Shown one piece after another: positions 8,108-16,681 of a DNA stretch of 64,000 nucleotides. The notes beneath the pieces are model-generated. The model ran no database searches. It saw only the letters and a list, made by a program, of their open reading frames with translations, and had not been told where the DNA came from. Where the stretch lies: NCBI RefSeq assembly GCF_001612685.1, contig NZ_BDAY01000072.1, positions 1 to 64,000 on the forward strand, written 5' to 3'. Source of the stretch: Nocardia altamirensis NBRC 108246 (GTDB taxonomy: Bacteria; Actinomycetota; Actinomycetes; Mycobacteriales; Mycobacteriaceae). Positions within the stretch are counted from its first letter, which is position 1, and every line of letters begins with the position of its first letter. Made by a program: the position numbers and the translations under genes.

Positions 8108-9468
8108 TCAGGAGACGCCGTAGTCCTGGACCCAATGGAATCCGCGGCTACGCTGCGGGAAAGTGTCGGCATCGAACCGTTCGAGTGTCACGGTGATCGG
8201 ATGATCGTTGAATTCCCCTTCCAGGCGCAGTCGATCCGGCGAGGTCTGCTCGAATGTGAACGCGCCCACCGATATCGGCTGCTGCTGCGGCCGCACCGGG
8301 CGCAGCGTCACCGGTGCCGGTGCGGTCTGCAACTCGAGACGGTGGGCATGGGTGTCGACCTGTAGCGCCGCAGGAACCAGCGTGCCGTCCATCCGCTGAT
8401 ATTCCATGATCCCTGGATAGTCGAAAACTATTCGCTGCCAGCGATTCTCGTCGGTCAGTAGCGGTGCGAGCAGCTGCCCGTCGCGGGTGAACTCCTGCAC
8501 CGTCCAGATTCCGTACAGCGGCGGCTTGGGCCGACCCGAACCGTACTCCCGCCAGACGTCCCACTGAAAGAATGCCAAACTTCCGCTGATCCACAGAGCA
8601 AGGGTGACCTGCACCAGTGCCGCGATCCGGCGCGAGCGCGGCGTGCGGAACGGGTCCGGCACGGCGGCCGGGCCCGGCTGCCGATCGAGCACAAGCACCT
8701 CGGTCAGCCCCTTCGCGTGCGGCGCAAGCAATACCAGGCCCATCAGCACCAGATGCGCGGAGTGGAGTTTCACGTTCACGTCGAAGGTCATGTTCAGCAC
8801 GAACACCTGCGCCATGCTCACCAGGCTCAACATCGCGCCGAGGATCGCGGTCCGCGGCACGAGCAGGAGCAGTCCGCCGAGTATCTCCGCGCAGCCGAGC
8901 AGGATCTCATACGGCTGCGACGAGCCGACCTGATTCCACAGCACCGCAAAGGGCGCCAGGTTGCCGTACGGCTGGAGCAGCGTGGACAACCCGGGTTCGA
9001 ACATCTGCGTCGGAATCGCCTTGGCGAACCCGTAGAACAGCATCTGCCCGGCCACGCTCAGCCTGAGGACCAGCAGGAACCATCCGGCCAGCCGCCGGTA
9101 GTCGGCGCGACGGCGATCGAGTGCCGTCCACGCGGCGGTCGCGACCACGCGAAAACCAGCAGGCAGAACTCCAGCACCCAGTCGATGGTCTGATCGCCAC
9201 TGCCACTGCTGTGCCACGCGGCGTCGACACCGAAAACGGTGCGGCCCACCCACGCCAAGCCGGGCCCGAGTGCTGTGTGCTGCCACATGAGCAGGTCCGG
9301 CGGCAGCTGGAACGCCATTCCGCCGAGTAGGACGAGCACGAACATCGGCTGGATGACGCAGTACAAGCCGAAATAGACGAAGCAGAAGCGAAAGGCGATG
9401 CGGGTGAATGGGTTCCAGCCCACCTGCGCCGGCCGGTCGGTGGCCGGTTGTCTCTTCGAAGAATCCAT
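8108..9468 (-). pseudogene. DoxX-like integral membrane protein, reading frame broken near 9147-9152
   Basis: The coding signal is split between two minus frames. The first, from ATG 9468, gives MDSSKRQPATDRPAQVGWNP and then membrane segments ending in DWVLEFCLLVFA. The second frame resumes at VVATAAWTALDRRRADYRR and runs to the stop at 8108 through several more membrane segments and a soluble tail of about 160 residues. The junction lies at GCGACCACGCGAAAACC (9141-9157), where one extra base would restore a single protein of about 453 residues. The central part (VAGQMLFYGFAKAIPTQMF) resembles DoxX/HTTM proteins. Either this is a real one-base deletion or a sequencing error. Nothing else in the gene is decayed. 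Confidence 0.75.
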
Positions 9469-9803
9469 CGCTGTCACGACTGCGCGCACGCACATCCCTT
9501 TCCGTTGTAGCTGCGAAGGAACGCTATGAGACGGACCCGGTGCACCGCCTCCAGGAAGCCCCTGAATGTTTGCTACCCCCGGAGGGGCGCAGACCCTTAG
9601 TGCTCGCTACTCCCTGAGAGGTACGACCCGTCATCCTCGGGCGGACGCGTCCGCCCCGTTGATACCGATCTAAAGGACCAGGCAGCGGTTCCGATCACCG
9701 TCGAGTTGCGCACGTAGATACCGGCGCTGGTGGCACCGGAGTCGAGTCGGCCTCGCCGCTAAACCAATTGCGTCCCGCTGTGTCCCGCAGGTATTCATCA
9801 CTG
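9469..9803. other. 335-bp region between divergent genes, nothing recognised
   Basis: This stretch separates the DoxX-like gene (minus) and the acetyltransferase (plus), so it should contain promoters for both. I see no ORF, repeat, tRNA or clear operator in it. A TTG at 9768 is an in-frame alternative start for the acetyltransferase. Confidence 0.4.
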
Positions 9804-10292
9804 GTGGGCACATCGACGATCGACATCAGGTTGCTGACCGTCAACGACTGGGCAGTGTTCCGGCGGGTGCGGCTGCGGTCACTGACCGACGCTCCGCAGT
9901 TCTTCGGGTCGACCCTGGCGGAGGCGCAGGCACGCACCGAGCAGGATTGGCGGGGTATGTTGACCGGCCGGGCGCAGTTTGTCGCCGAGGCCAATGGTGT
10001 CGAGCTCGGCACCGTCGGCGGTATGCCCGATCCCGAACGTGGTGGCATACACCTGATGTCGATGTGGGTGGCACCGGAGGCGCGCGGCACCGGCGTTGCC
10101 GATCTGCTGGTTCGCGCCGTCCTCGACTTGGCGGCGGCGGGCGGGCATGCGGTGGTTCGTCTGGAGGTCGCGGACGGGAACACCGTGGCCGAACGGCTGT
10201 ACCTGCGCAACGGATTCGTGCGGACCGGCGTGAGCGGCTTGGTCCGGCCCGACGAGTCGCGGATCGAGCACGAGATGGTGCACGAGCTCTGA
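9804..10292 (+). CDS. GNAT-family N-acetyltransferase
   Basis: 162 residues with the whole GNAT core. The N-terminal strand/helix IRLLTVNDWAVFRRVRLRSL resembles RimI-like small-molecule acetyltransferases. The acetyl-CoA loop is in MWVAPEARGTGVADLLV (Q/R-x-x-G-x-G/A type), and the C-terminal signature is NTVAERLYLRNGFVRTG. The family transfers acetyl from acetyl-CoA to an amine; the acceptor cannot be deduced here. GTG 9804 and TTG 9768 are both possible, and GTG is taken because homology begins just after it. The gene stands alone, about 220 bp before the Ala-rich protein. Confidence 0.82.
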   Translation: MGTSTIDIRLLTVNDWAVFRRVRLRSLTDAPQFFGSTLAEAQARTEQDWRGMLTGRAQFVAEANGVELGTVGGMPDPERGGIHLMSMWVAPEARGTGVADLLVRAVLDLAAAGGHAVVRLEVADGNTVAERLYLRNGFVRTGVSGLVRPDESRIEHEMVHEL

Positions 10293-10511
10293 AGTTTTGG
10301 CGCCGTGCCGCCGGGTAATCGGCAGGCCAGCAGGGCGAAGCGCCGGACTCTCGCCGGACAATGCGGTGCCAGGACCCGTCGAGACGCGGCAGAATCGTGG
10401 TGGCAACGCCCATAGCGGACCGTGCGACACCCACACGACGTCTGCTGGAGCTGACGAAAACGACAGCGCGGCAACGCACGACAGAGCCCCCGCAGCGCAT
10501 GGAGAACGACG

Positions 10512-11576
10512 ATGAGTGAAGCAAACCCACCGGAGCCGGAAACCGACAAGTTCCAAGAAGCCGCCGACGAGGCCAGGCGCAAGGCGGCACAGGCGAAACG
10601 TCGTGCGACGGCACAGTCTCTGCAAGCGCGCCGCAAGGCAGCGGACAAGGCTGCTGAGGCGAGCGGCGGGGCGAAGAGCAAGGCCGCCGAGGGCGCGCGC
10701 AAGGGGAACGGGAAGGGCGCCGTCGCAGGCAAGTCCGAGGCCAAATCCAAGGCGGCAAGCAAGGCCAAAGCCGCTGACGTCGAGTCCGCCGATGCCGTGA
10801 ACCACGCACTGGACGACGTCGCGGAGGTCACGCCCGTCGAGGTGACGAGCCAGGACAACGTCGCCACGTCGGAGAATCAGCCGACAGCCGATGCCGCAAG
10901 CCCCGGGGAAGTGAGCGCTGCTGAGGAAGCTGACGCTGCCCCCGCAAAGAAGAAAACTGCGGATCAGGCGAAGGCTGCCGCCGGTGACCAGGCGGCAGAC
11001 GGATCGTCCGGCGCGGCGAGCGTGCCCGATGGGGAGAGCCAATCCGACGCGAAGGTCGCCGACGCTGTGGTGGAGGCGGACGCTGTGGTGGAGGCGGACG
11101 CTGTGGTGGAGGCGGACGCTGCGGCGGAGACGGACGCTGCGGCGGAGACGGCGAGTGTCGCCGAGCGGACCGAAGACAAGGCCTCCGATACTCCCGGCAC
11201 AGCGGAAGACAGGGCCGCCGAGATTGCTAGGGAGGCTGAAGAAAAGGCCGCCGAGTTGGTCCGCACGGCGGAAGAGGATGCCGCTGAGAAGCTTCGCGAC
11301 GCGGAGGCCGCGACCGCAGCCGCACGGGAGCGGACCGACGAAAAGACCACGGCGGCAAAGGAAAAGGCGGCCGAGGCGATCAAGAAGGCCACGGAACGCA
11401 CCGACGTGGCGCAGGAGAAGGCTCGTGCCGCAACCGACCGCATTACCTCCTCGGGCTCCGAACCCGTTGCAGAACAAGAACGTTCACTCGTAGAGATCGT
11501 CCGCCAACAGCCGTTACTTGCCGCAGCCATCGCCGCGCTGATCGTGTTCATTCTGTGGCGGGTGCGCAAGCGCTGA
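10512..11576 (+). CDS. Ala/Glu/Lys-rich helical protein with C-terminal membrane anchor
   Basis: 354 residues of very biased composition. The N-terminal third is basic (Lys/Arg/Ala), reminiscent of histone-H1-like or heparin-binding tails. The middle is acidic and contains short tandem repeats (VVEADA three times, then AAETDA) at about residues 188-215. The last third is a charged helix (AEEKAAELVRTAEEDAAEKL and similar) expected to be coiled coil or continuous helix. A single membrane segment (LLAAAIAALIVFILW) and a basic end RVRKR close the protein, so it is probably tail-anchored with its body in the cytoplasm. No enzyme motif is visible. ATG 10512 is the only sensible start. Confidence 0.7.
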   Translation: MSEANPPEPETDKFQEAADEARRKAAQAKRRATAQSLQARRKAADKAAEASGGAKSKAAEGARKGNGKGAVAGKSEAKSKAASKAKAADVESADAVNHALDDVAEVTPVEVTSQDNVATSENQPTADAASPGEVSAAEEADAAPAKKKTADQAKAAAGDQAADGSSGAASVPDGESQSDAKVADAVVEADAVVEADAVVEADAAAETDAAAETASVAERTEDKASDTPGTAEDRAAEIAREAEEKAAELVRTAEEDAAEKLRDAEAATAAARERTDEKTTAAKEKAAEAIKKATERTDVAQEKARAATDRITSSGSEPVAEQERSLVEIVRQQPLLAAAIAALIVFILWRVRKR

Positions 11577-11582
11577 GCGGAC

Positions 11583-11610
11583 CCGGCCTCCGCTGCTTCG
11601 CGGAGGCCGG
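11583..11610. terminator. Hairpin terminator, convergent junction
   Basis: CCGGCCTCCG (11583-11592) and CGGAGGCCGG (11601-11610) form a perfect 10-bp GC stem with an 8-nt loop. It lies 6 bp after the stop of the anchored Ala-rich protein and 11 bp before the stop of the opposing NUDIX gene, so it can end both transcripts. Confidence 0.75.
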
Positions 11611-11621
11611 TAGCTCGATGC

Positions 11622-12182
11622 TCAGGCGAGCGCGGATTCCAACTTCGTGAGGAAGCGGGCGAAGTGCGGATCGGATTCGGGAACCGCGTATCTGTCGATA
11701 TCCCACCACCGTTCGGCACTGAACTCGCCAGGGTCCAGGGTGTAGAGCTGGGTGCGGCTGCCGCGGATCAGGTACCAGAGGCTGACGTCCTCGTGGCTGC
11801 CGCCGTGGTCGGTGACCGGCGTGATCGTGAGGAACAGGGGGTCGGTCCCGACGACGGTGAATTCGGCCCGAATGCCGAGTTCTTCGGCGGCTTCCCGCCG
11901 CGCCGTCTCGAGCGGATGCTCGCCGGGGTCGACGTGCCCGCCGGTCGGCAGCCACAGTTCGGCCAGCCGGTGTCTGCCGAGCAGCACGGCCCGTGCCTCC
12001 GGGTCGACGACAACCGCGTAGCAGACCAAATGTCGGTGCGGCGTGGCCGGTTTGACCCGCCGGAACACATCGTCGGTCGAGGTCAACCACGCCAGCGCTT
12101 CCTCGATGTGCGTGCGCTCGACCTCATCGAACGGCGCAATCCCGCCCACGATCTCGGCGACGACGGCGGTCGCAGAATTCAT
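11622..12182 (-). CDS. NUDIX hydrolase
   Basis: 186 residues. A full NUDIX box is present: GGHVDPGEHPLETARREAAEELG, the Gx5Ex7REUxEExGU helix that holds the catalytic Mg2+ and cleaves nucleoside-diphosphate-linked substrates. A helical N-terminal extension of about 45 residues (EIAPFDEVERTHIEEALAWL) is typical of one actinobacterial subgroup. The ATG at 12182 is chosen; an upstream in-frame ATG at 12212 would add ten residues. It is convergent with the Ala-rich protein. The substrate is not predictable. Confidence 0.88.
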   Translation of the reverse strand: MNSATAVVAEIVGGIAPFDEVERTHIEEALAWLTSTDDVFRRVKPATPHRHLVCYAVVVDPEARAVLLGRHRLAELWLPTGGHVDPGEHPLETARREAAEELGIRAEFTVVGTDPLFLTITPVTDHGGSHEDVSLWYLIRGSRTQLYTLDPGEFSAERWWDIDRYAVPESDPHFARFLTKLESALA

Positions 12183-12261
12183 GGCCGGGACTGTAGCGGC
12201 GAGCACCGACAAGAACGCATTTCGCGCTGGTCAGCGTCGCAGCAACACGATCACGCCGGTG

Positions 12262-13023
12262 CTAGGTGATCTTACGTCGGTAGGTGTTCATGGCGAAGAA
12301 GTACGCGACGACCAGGATGCCGATGCACCAGGCGAGACCGATCCAGACGTCGTTGCCGACGGGTGCTTCGGTGAGCAGGGCGCGGAGGGCGTTGACAATG
12401 GACGTCGCCGGCTGGTTTTCGGCGAACGCGCGGACCGGTCCCGGCATGCTGCCCGTCGGCACGAACGCCGAACTGATGAACGGCAGGAAGATGAGCGGGT
12501 AGGAGAACGCGCTCGCGCCGTCCACGGATTTCGCGGTGAGACCGGGGATGACGGCGATCCAGGTCAACGCGAGCGTGACCAGAATCAGGATGCCTGCGAC
12601 CGCGAGCCAGGCGCCGATGCCGGCGCTGGAGCGGAAGCCCATGATCAAGGCGACGAGCACGACGACAACGATCGAAACCAGATTGGCGACGAGCGAGGTC
12701 AGCACGTGCGCCCACAGCACCGACGAGCGTGCGATCGGCATCGACTGGAATCGCTCGAAGATGCCGCCCTGCATGTCCTGGAAGAGCCGGAATGCGGTGT
12801 AGGCGATGCCCGATGCGATGGTGATGAGCAGGATGCCGGGCAGGAGGTAGTTCACATACGACTCCGACCCGGTGTTGATCGCGCCGCCGAACACGTAGAC
12901 GAACAGCAGCATGAAGGCGATCGGCATGACCGCGGTCGTGATGATGGTGTCCATGCTGCGGGTGATGTGGCGCAGGGATCGGCCGAGCAGAATCGCTGTG
13001 TCGCCGAAGAAATGGGTGGTCAT
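12262..13023 (-). CDS. ABC-2 type transporter permease (DrrB-like)
   Basis: 253 residues with six predicted membrane segments in the ABC-2 layout. The N-terminal amphipathic part ends in LRHITRSMDTIITTAVMPIA, followed by the long intracellular helix around FERFQSMPIARSSVLWAHVL. This matches the daunorubicin-resistance DrrB family. Its start overlaps the stop of the ATPase gene by 4 bp (ATGA type), so the two are translationally coupled and form one exporter. It is the last gene of the PadR-DUF1048-ATPase-permease operon. The substrate is probably a lipid or drug-like compound, by family inference only. Confidence 0.9.
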   Translation of the reverse strand: MTTHFFGDTAILLGRSLRHITRSMDTIITTAVMPIAFMLLFVYVFGGAINTGSESYVNYLLPGILLITIASGIAYTAFRLFQDMQGGIFERFQSMPIARSSVLWAHVLTSLVANLVSIVVVVLVALIMGFRSSAGIGAWLAVAGILILVTLALTWIAVIPGLTAKSVDGASAFSYPLIFLPFISSAFVPTGSMPGPVRAFAENQPATSIVNALRALLTEAPVGNDVWIGLAWCIGILVVAYFFAMNTYRRKIT

Positions 13024-13823
13024 CGTTGCTCCTGAGTGGTGACTGCCGTCGTGCGGTCACTACCGGTGTCGCCGACGATGGCGAGGAAGATCTCCTCGAG
13101 GGTGGGTTGTTTCTCGACGTATTCGACCTTGGCGGGCGGGAGGAGTTGCTTGAGCTCGGCAAGGGTGCCGTTCACGACGATCCGGCCGGTGTGCAGGATC
13201 GCGATCCGGTCGGCGAGTTGTTCGGCTTCCTCCAGATACTGCGTCGTGAGCAGCACCGTGGTGCCGTGCGCGGCAAGGGTTTTGACGGCTTGCCACACCT
13301 CGATCCGCGCTTGCGGGTCCAGCCCGGTGGTGGGCTCGTCCAGGAAGATGACCGGCGGATCCCCGATGAGGCTCATCGCGATGTCGAGGCGGCGACGCAT
13401 ACCACCCGAATACGTCGACACTTTCCGCGTTGCCGCGTCGGTCAGTGCGAACCGTTCGAGCAGGTCGTCCGCGACCGCGCGCGGCTGCTCGACGCGCCGC
13501 AACTTGGCGATAAGCACGAGATTCTCTCGCCCGCTGAGGATTTCGTCGACAGCGGCGAATTGTCCGGTGAGGCTGAAGGATTCGCGCACCTGCACCGCCT
13601 GGGACGCGACGTCGAAGCCGTTGACACTGGCCGTCCCGCCGTCGGTCTTCAGTAGCGTGGCCAAGATTCGTACGACGGTGGTCTTGCCCGCGCCGTTCGA
13701 GCCGAGGAGTGCGAAGATACTGCCCCGCGCCACCTCGAAATCCACGCCGCGCAACACTTCCAGGTCCTTGTAGGACTTCTGCAGGCCTCGCACCTGGATT
13801 GCTGGGACTTGCTGAGTCGTCAT
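13020..13823 (-). CDS. ABC transporter ATP-binding protein (DrrA-like)
   Basis: 267 residues. Walker A is GSNGAGKTTVVRI, the ABC signature is STYSGGMRRRLDIAMSL, and Walker B with the catalytic Glu is PPVIFLDEPTTGLDP. The switch His is in the LLTTQYLEEAEQLADR segment region typical of DrrA proteins. The C-terminal extension after residue 220 matches the DrrA regulatory tail. It powers the permease encoded just downstream. The operon is preceded by PadR, a common arrangement in which drug binding to PadR releases exporter expression. Confidence 0.92.
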   Translation of the reverse strand: MTTQQVPAIQVRGLQKSYKDLEVLRGVDFEVARGSIFALLGSNGAGKTTVVRILATLLKTDGGTASVNGFDVASQAVQVRESFSLTGQFAAVDEILSGRENLVLIAKLRRVEQPRAVADDLLERFALTDAATRKVSTYSGGMRRRLDIAMSLIGDPPVIFLDEPTTGLDPQARIEVWQAVKTLAAHGTTVLLTTQYLEEAEQLADRIAILHTGRIVVNGTLAELKQLLPPAKVEYVEKQPTLEEIFLAIVGDTGSDRTTAVTTQEQR

Positions 13824-13832
13824 CGGTGTTCC

Positions 13833-14195
13833 CTACCTTTGTATTTCGCCTGCGGCGCGGTCGATGGCGCTGTTCAGCCGGTCTTGCTCGCGAACGATCC
13901 AACTGCCTGCCTCGTAGTTCCGCAGGAAGTCCTCGACGAACTCGACGGGGTTTTCGCCGAAGAGCTCGCGGATCGGGGTTTCGTCCGCCGCGCTCTGTTC
14001 GAACAGGTCGATCAGGTCGTCGAACATCGTCAGCGCGTCACCGTCTACCCGTCCGAAGAACATCAAGTACCGCTCCACCGCCTCTGCAGCGGTGCGGTAG
14101 TTCTCCGGAAGTTGTTTCGTGCGCGCCTTGTACTGCCGCCAGCGCTTCTTGCCTTCGAATGACCCGGTGACCATTTCGATCCACTTTGTTGCCAT
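13833..14195 (-). CDS. DUF1048-type small helical protein linked to PadR
   Basis: 120 residues, all helix and rich in aromatic and charged residues (KKRWRQYKARTKQLPENYRT, DDLIDLFEQSAADETP). It has the appearance of DUF1048 proteins, which are regularly encoded between PadR regulators and DrrAB-like exporters. The ATG at 14195 lies 2 bp past the PadR stop, so the two are probably coupled. No membrane segment or catalytic motif is present. A role in sensing or modulating PadR is suggested only by gene context. Confidence 0.8.
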   Translation of the reverse strand: MATKWIEMVTGSFEGKKRWRQYKARTKQLPENYRTAAEAVERYLMFFGRVDGDALTMFDDLIDLFEQSAADETPIRELFGENPVEFVEDFLRNYEAGSWIVREQDRLNSAIDRAAGEIQR

Positions 14196-14197
14196 GA

Positions 14198-14527
14198 CTA
14201 TTTGCCTTCCTTGTGGAGCTGTTCGAGCCGTTCCGAGAGGAAGCTCCATGTCCTCCAGAACTCGTCGAGATGGGCCTGGCCCTGCGCGTTGAGGGAGTAC
14301 ACCTTGCGTGGTGGTCCCTTCTCCGACGGGACCTTCTCCACATCGACGAGGCCCCACTTCTCGATCCGGACGAGCAGGGCGTAGATGGTGCCCTCGGCGA
14401 TGTCTGAAAATCCCTGCTCGCGCAGCCATGCCGTGATCTCGTAGCCGTATGCGGAACGGCCGGCCAGGACCGCGAGGACGATGCCCTCCAGCGTGCCCTT
14501 GAGCATCTCCGTCATCTGCTTGCCCAT
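14198..14527 (-). CDS. PadR-family transcriptional regulator
   Basis: 109 residues. The winged-helix N-terminus has the PadR pattern LKGTLEGIVLAVLAGRSAYG, YEITAWLREQGF and EGTIYALLVRIEKWG with the wing PPRKVYSLN. The C-terminal helix (DEFWRTWSFLSERLEQL) is the short dimerisation helix of the small PadR-s2 group. It is the first gene of the exporter operon, and a large palindrome lies about 13 bp upstream of its start, so autorepression is very likely. Starts at 14527 and 14515 are both possible. Confidence 0.92.
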   Translation of the reverse strand: MGKQMTEMLKGTLEGIVLAVLAGRSAYGYEITAWLREQGFSDIAEGTIYALLVRIEKWGLVDVEKVPSEKGPPRKVYSLNAQGQAHLDEFWRTWSFLSERLEQLHKEGK

Positions 14528-14539
14528 GGATCTTCCGTC

Positions 14540-14583
14540 CTATTCAGTGTTACTGACTACCGGTAGATAGTAACACTGAATAG
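14540..14583. promoter_or_regulatory. 44-bp dyad, probable PadR operator/promoter
   Basis: The outer arms CTATTCAGTGTTACT (14540-14554) and AGTAACACTGAATAG (14569-14583) are perfect inverted repeats. At the centre is a second palindrome CTACCGGTAG, separated from each arm by 2 bp. Thus 40 of 44 bases obey one dyad axis. It is directly upstream of padR on the minus strand. This size suits two PadR dimers, and it probably overlaps the promoter. Confidence 0.85.
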
Positions 14584-14627
14584 TGGAGGGATGCCGGTGG
14601 CGACCGGAAATGCTGCGCGCCAGCCCA

Positions 14628-15035
14628 TCAGGCGGCGTCGAGGGCTCCGGTGATCTTGCGGGCCATCTCGGTCATGGTCGGACTGGGCTGACCCTTGCGC
14701 GGGCTACCCGCCGCGTCGATGGCGACGAGGATGGTCCCGCGGAAGTTGTCCGCCTCTGCTGGATCCTGCTGCTCGAGCAGGTGCATGGCCGCGGTCAGGG
14801 CGGGCAGCACCTGGTCGGCGAGTTCGGCGACGGACTTGCCGACCAGGTGGATGTCCTTCGATTTCGCGGCGAGCACATGCCCGATCAGGCCGGTCGCGGA
14901 GGACAGTGCGATGGTGCCCGCGGTAGCAATCTTGTGCGGCTTGCCCGCGGCGTCGGCGGCGGAGAGCAGCGATACGGCGCCGTAGGCGGCGGTCCGCAGG
15001 GTGGTCTTGTCCTGGTCGGTGAGGGTGATGGACAT
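14628..15035 (-). CDS. Conserved actinobacterial protein of unknown function
   Basis: 135 residues, Ala/Leu/Thr-rich, with SITLTDQDKTTLRTAAYGAV at the start and two weakly hydrophobic helices but no convincing transmembrane span. No cysteine, metal-binding or nucleotide-binding motif is seen. The ATG at 15035 has AGGAG at good spacing; the longer in-frame reading from 15110 has no ribosome-binding site. Its neighbours are the PadR operon and a membrane protein, and there is no evidence of an operon with either. Confidence 0.7.
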   Translation of the reverse strand: MSITLTDQDKTTLRTAAYGAVSLLSAADAAGKPHKIATAGTIALSSATGLIGHVLAAKSKDIHLVGKSVAELADQVLPALTAAMHLLEQQDPAEADNFRGTILVAIDAAGSPRKGQPSPTMTEMARKITGALDAA

Positions 15036-15125
15036 GGTGTCTGCTCCTGTGTTCGTTGTGTCTTTCTGACACGAACACTGTCGCCAGCCGCGCTGACACC
15101 GGCCTGACACGGATCTGATGCGTGC

Positions 15126-15848
15126 TTACAGCGTCTCGGATTGTGTTGGTGGCACGCGAAGCAGGACCAGCCCGTAGGCGACGATCCAGACGACCCACAG
15201 CAGCCAGGCGACGAAGCTGATGAGGGCGAGCGGGCTCGCATGGTCGATGATCAGCGGTGTGAGCACAGCGGCGACGAATTGGCCTGCGGCGCTGATCAAT
15301 CCGAGAACGGCGTGCCAGCGCCGGATGAGACCGGTGCGGTACCCGCCGATCGAGAAGCCGACCATGACGAGCGGAAGGAAGGTGCTGTTGAGGGAGAACA
15401 GTGCGTTGTGCTGTGCCCAGAGTCCTGCGGTGGCGGCGGCACTGTGCTCGGTGGTCGAGCTGAGGGCGAGTCGGGCGGCGACGACGCCGACGAAGGTGGC
15501 GGTCTGCAGGATCATGCCTGCGAAGCCGATCAGCGACCAGGCCGAGCCGGTGGCTCGTTCCCGCGGCCAGAGGGTTGCCACGACTGCGGCGGCGAACACG
15601 ATGGCGCACGCGAACGCCACCGGGGTGAACGCCGCGGAGAGCTCGGCGAGACCGGACTTCTCGGTGAAGAACGTGTTGACCTCATCGATGTCGGCGCCGA
15701 CCACGGGCATGCCCGCAGGCGCGATGATCAGGTTGGCGCCCACGATGATCAGGGCGAAGCCGAGTGCGCCGAATCCGCCGATGCGGGCGAACGACCAGGT
15801 GTCGAGGCGTGCTTGGCCAGCTGTCCTATGCTTTGCCTTATCGACCAT
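15126..15848 (-). CDS. Multi-span membrane protein, unknown function
   Basis: 240 residues with about six hydrophobic segments, for example ALGFALIIVGANLIIAP, AFACAIVFAAAVVATLW and FVAWLLWVVWIVAYGLVLL. The N-terminal loop after the first span is acidic (GADIDEVNTFFTEKSGL). I see no transporter signature. The ATG at 15848 is chosen; the frame is open to 15890, but that would overlap the divergent regulator. Only 40 bp separates it from the TetR gene, so it is the probable target of that regulator. Confidence 0.75.
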   Translation of the reverse strand: MVDKAKHRTAGQARLDTWSFARIGGFGALGFALIIVGANLIIAPAGMPVVGADIDEVNTFFTEKSGLAELSAAFTPVAFACAIVFAAAVVATLWPRERATGSAWSLIGFAGMILQTATFVGVVAARLALSSTTEHSAAATAGLWAQHNALFSLNSTFLPLVMVGFSIGGYRTGLIRRWHAVLGLISAAGQFVAAVLTPLIIDHASPLALISFVAWLLWVVWIVAYGLVLLRVPPTQSETL

Positions 15849-15888
15849 GTATTGAATATAAGTAGCGTAAACCGAAAGGGGAACCCCC

Positions 15889-16509
15889 ATGCCCGACGAA
15901 CCGGCGCGTCGCCGCTACGACTCGCTGCGTCGCACCGCGCAGGCGCAGCAGACGAGCTCCGAAATCGCCAAGGCTGCCCTCGCGTTGTTCGTCGCCAAGG
16001 GTTGGGCCGCCACCACGGTCCGTGATGTGGCGCGGGAGGCGGGCGTCTCGGTGCCGACGGTCTACGCCGCCTACGGCAACAAGACCGGCCTGACCACCGC
16101 GCTGATCGACGCCGCCGACCTGTCCGCCGACCTCCCTCGCCTGCTCACCGAACTCGAAACAGCAAATCCCGCACAGCAATTGGCGGCCATGGCGGGCTAC
16201 GACCGCAGGTTGTTCGAGCGCGCGGGCGACATCATCGCGCTGCTCCGCGAAGCGGGCCGCACGGAACCCGAACTGGCCCAGACCTATCGCAACGCCCGCG
16301 CCCGCGCCGACAACGCCCACCACCAAGTCTTGGCCGCCTGGCCGGCCGGTGCACTGTGCACCGACCTGGACATGGCGACAGCACTCGACATCTACGCCGC
16401 GATCTGCAACATCGACATCTACACCGAACTCACCGTCGAACGAGGTTGGTCGCCAGTCCGAGTCGAACAGTGGTGGACCAATCTCCTCGTCCGCGAACTC
16501 CTCAACTAA
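15889..16509 (+). CDS. TetR/AcrR-family transcriptional regulator
   Basis: 206 residues. The N-terminal helix-turn-helix is clear: SSEIAKAALALFVAKGWAAT then VRDVAREAGVSVPTVYAAYG, the TetR DNA-binding signature. The rest is all-helical and variable, the ligand/dimer domain. It is divergent from the membrane-protein gene with a 40-bp shared promoter region, the normal arrangement for a TetR repressor and its regulated membrane protein. No symmetric operator is obvious there. The inducer is unknown. Confidence 0.9.
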   Translation: MPDEPARRRYDSLRRTAQAQQTSSEIAKAALALFVAKGWAATTVRDVAREAGVSVPTVYAAYGNKTGLTTALIDAADLSADLPRLLTELETANPAQQLAAMAGYDRRLFERAGDIIALLREAGRTEPELAQTYRNARARADNAHHQVLAAWPAGALCTDLDMATALDIYAAICNIDIYTELTVERGWSPVRVEQWWTNLLVRELLN

Positions 16510-16594
16510 CCCCCATACACCCTGGGGCCCGGGTTCCGCCCGCCCGGGACGCCGACAATCCCGGTATGTGGGATCGCCTGGGTAACTTCGTGAT

Positions 16595-16651
16595 CGAGTG
16601 GGAACTGGTGGCGGAGGCTACTCGGCCGATGCCGCCACCAGTTCCCACTCG
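16595..16651. repeat. Palindromic repeat family A, copy A2 (inverted orientation)
   Basis: GAGTGGGAACTGGTGGCGG (16596-16614) and CCGCCACCAGTTCCCACTC (16632-16650) form a perfect 19-bp stem. The loop AGGCTACTCGGCCGATG is the reverse complement of the A4 loop type, so this copy is inverted relative to A1, A3 and A4. It lies between the TetR gene (plus) and minus-strand genes, again a convergent junction. Nothing else is evident in 16510-16681. Confidence 0.88.
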
Positions 16652-16681
16652 CAGAAGAAGCCGCCGTCTGCTGGACCGTCG

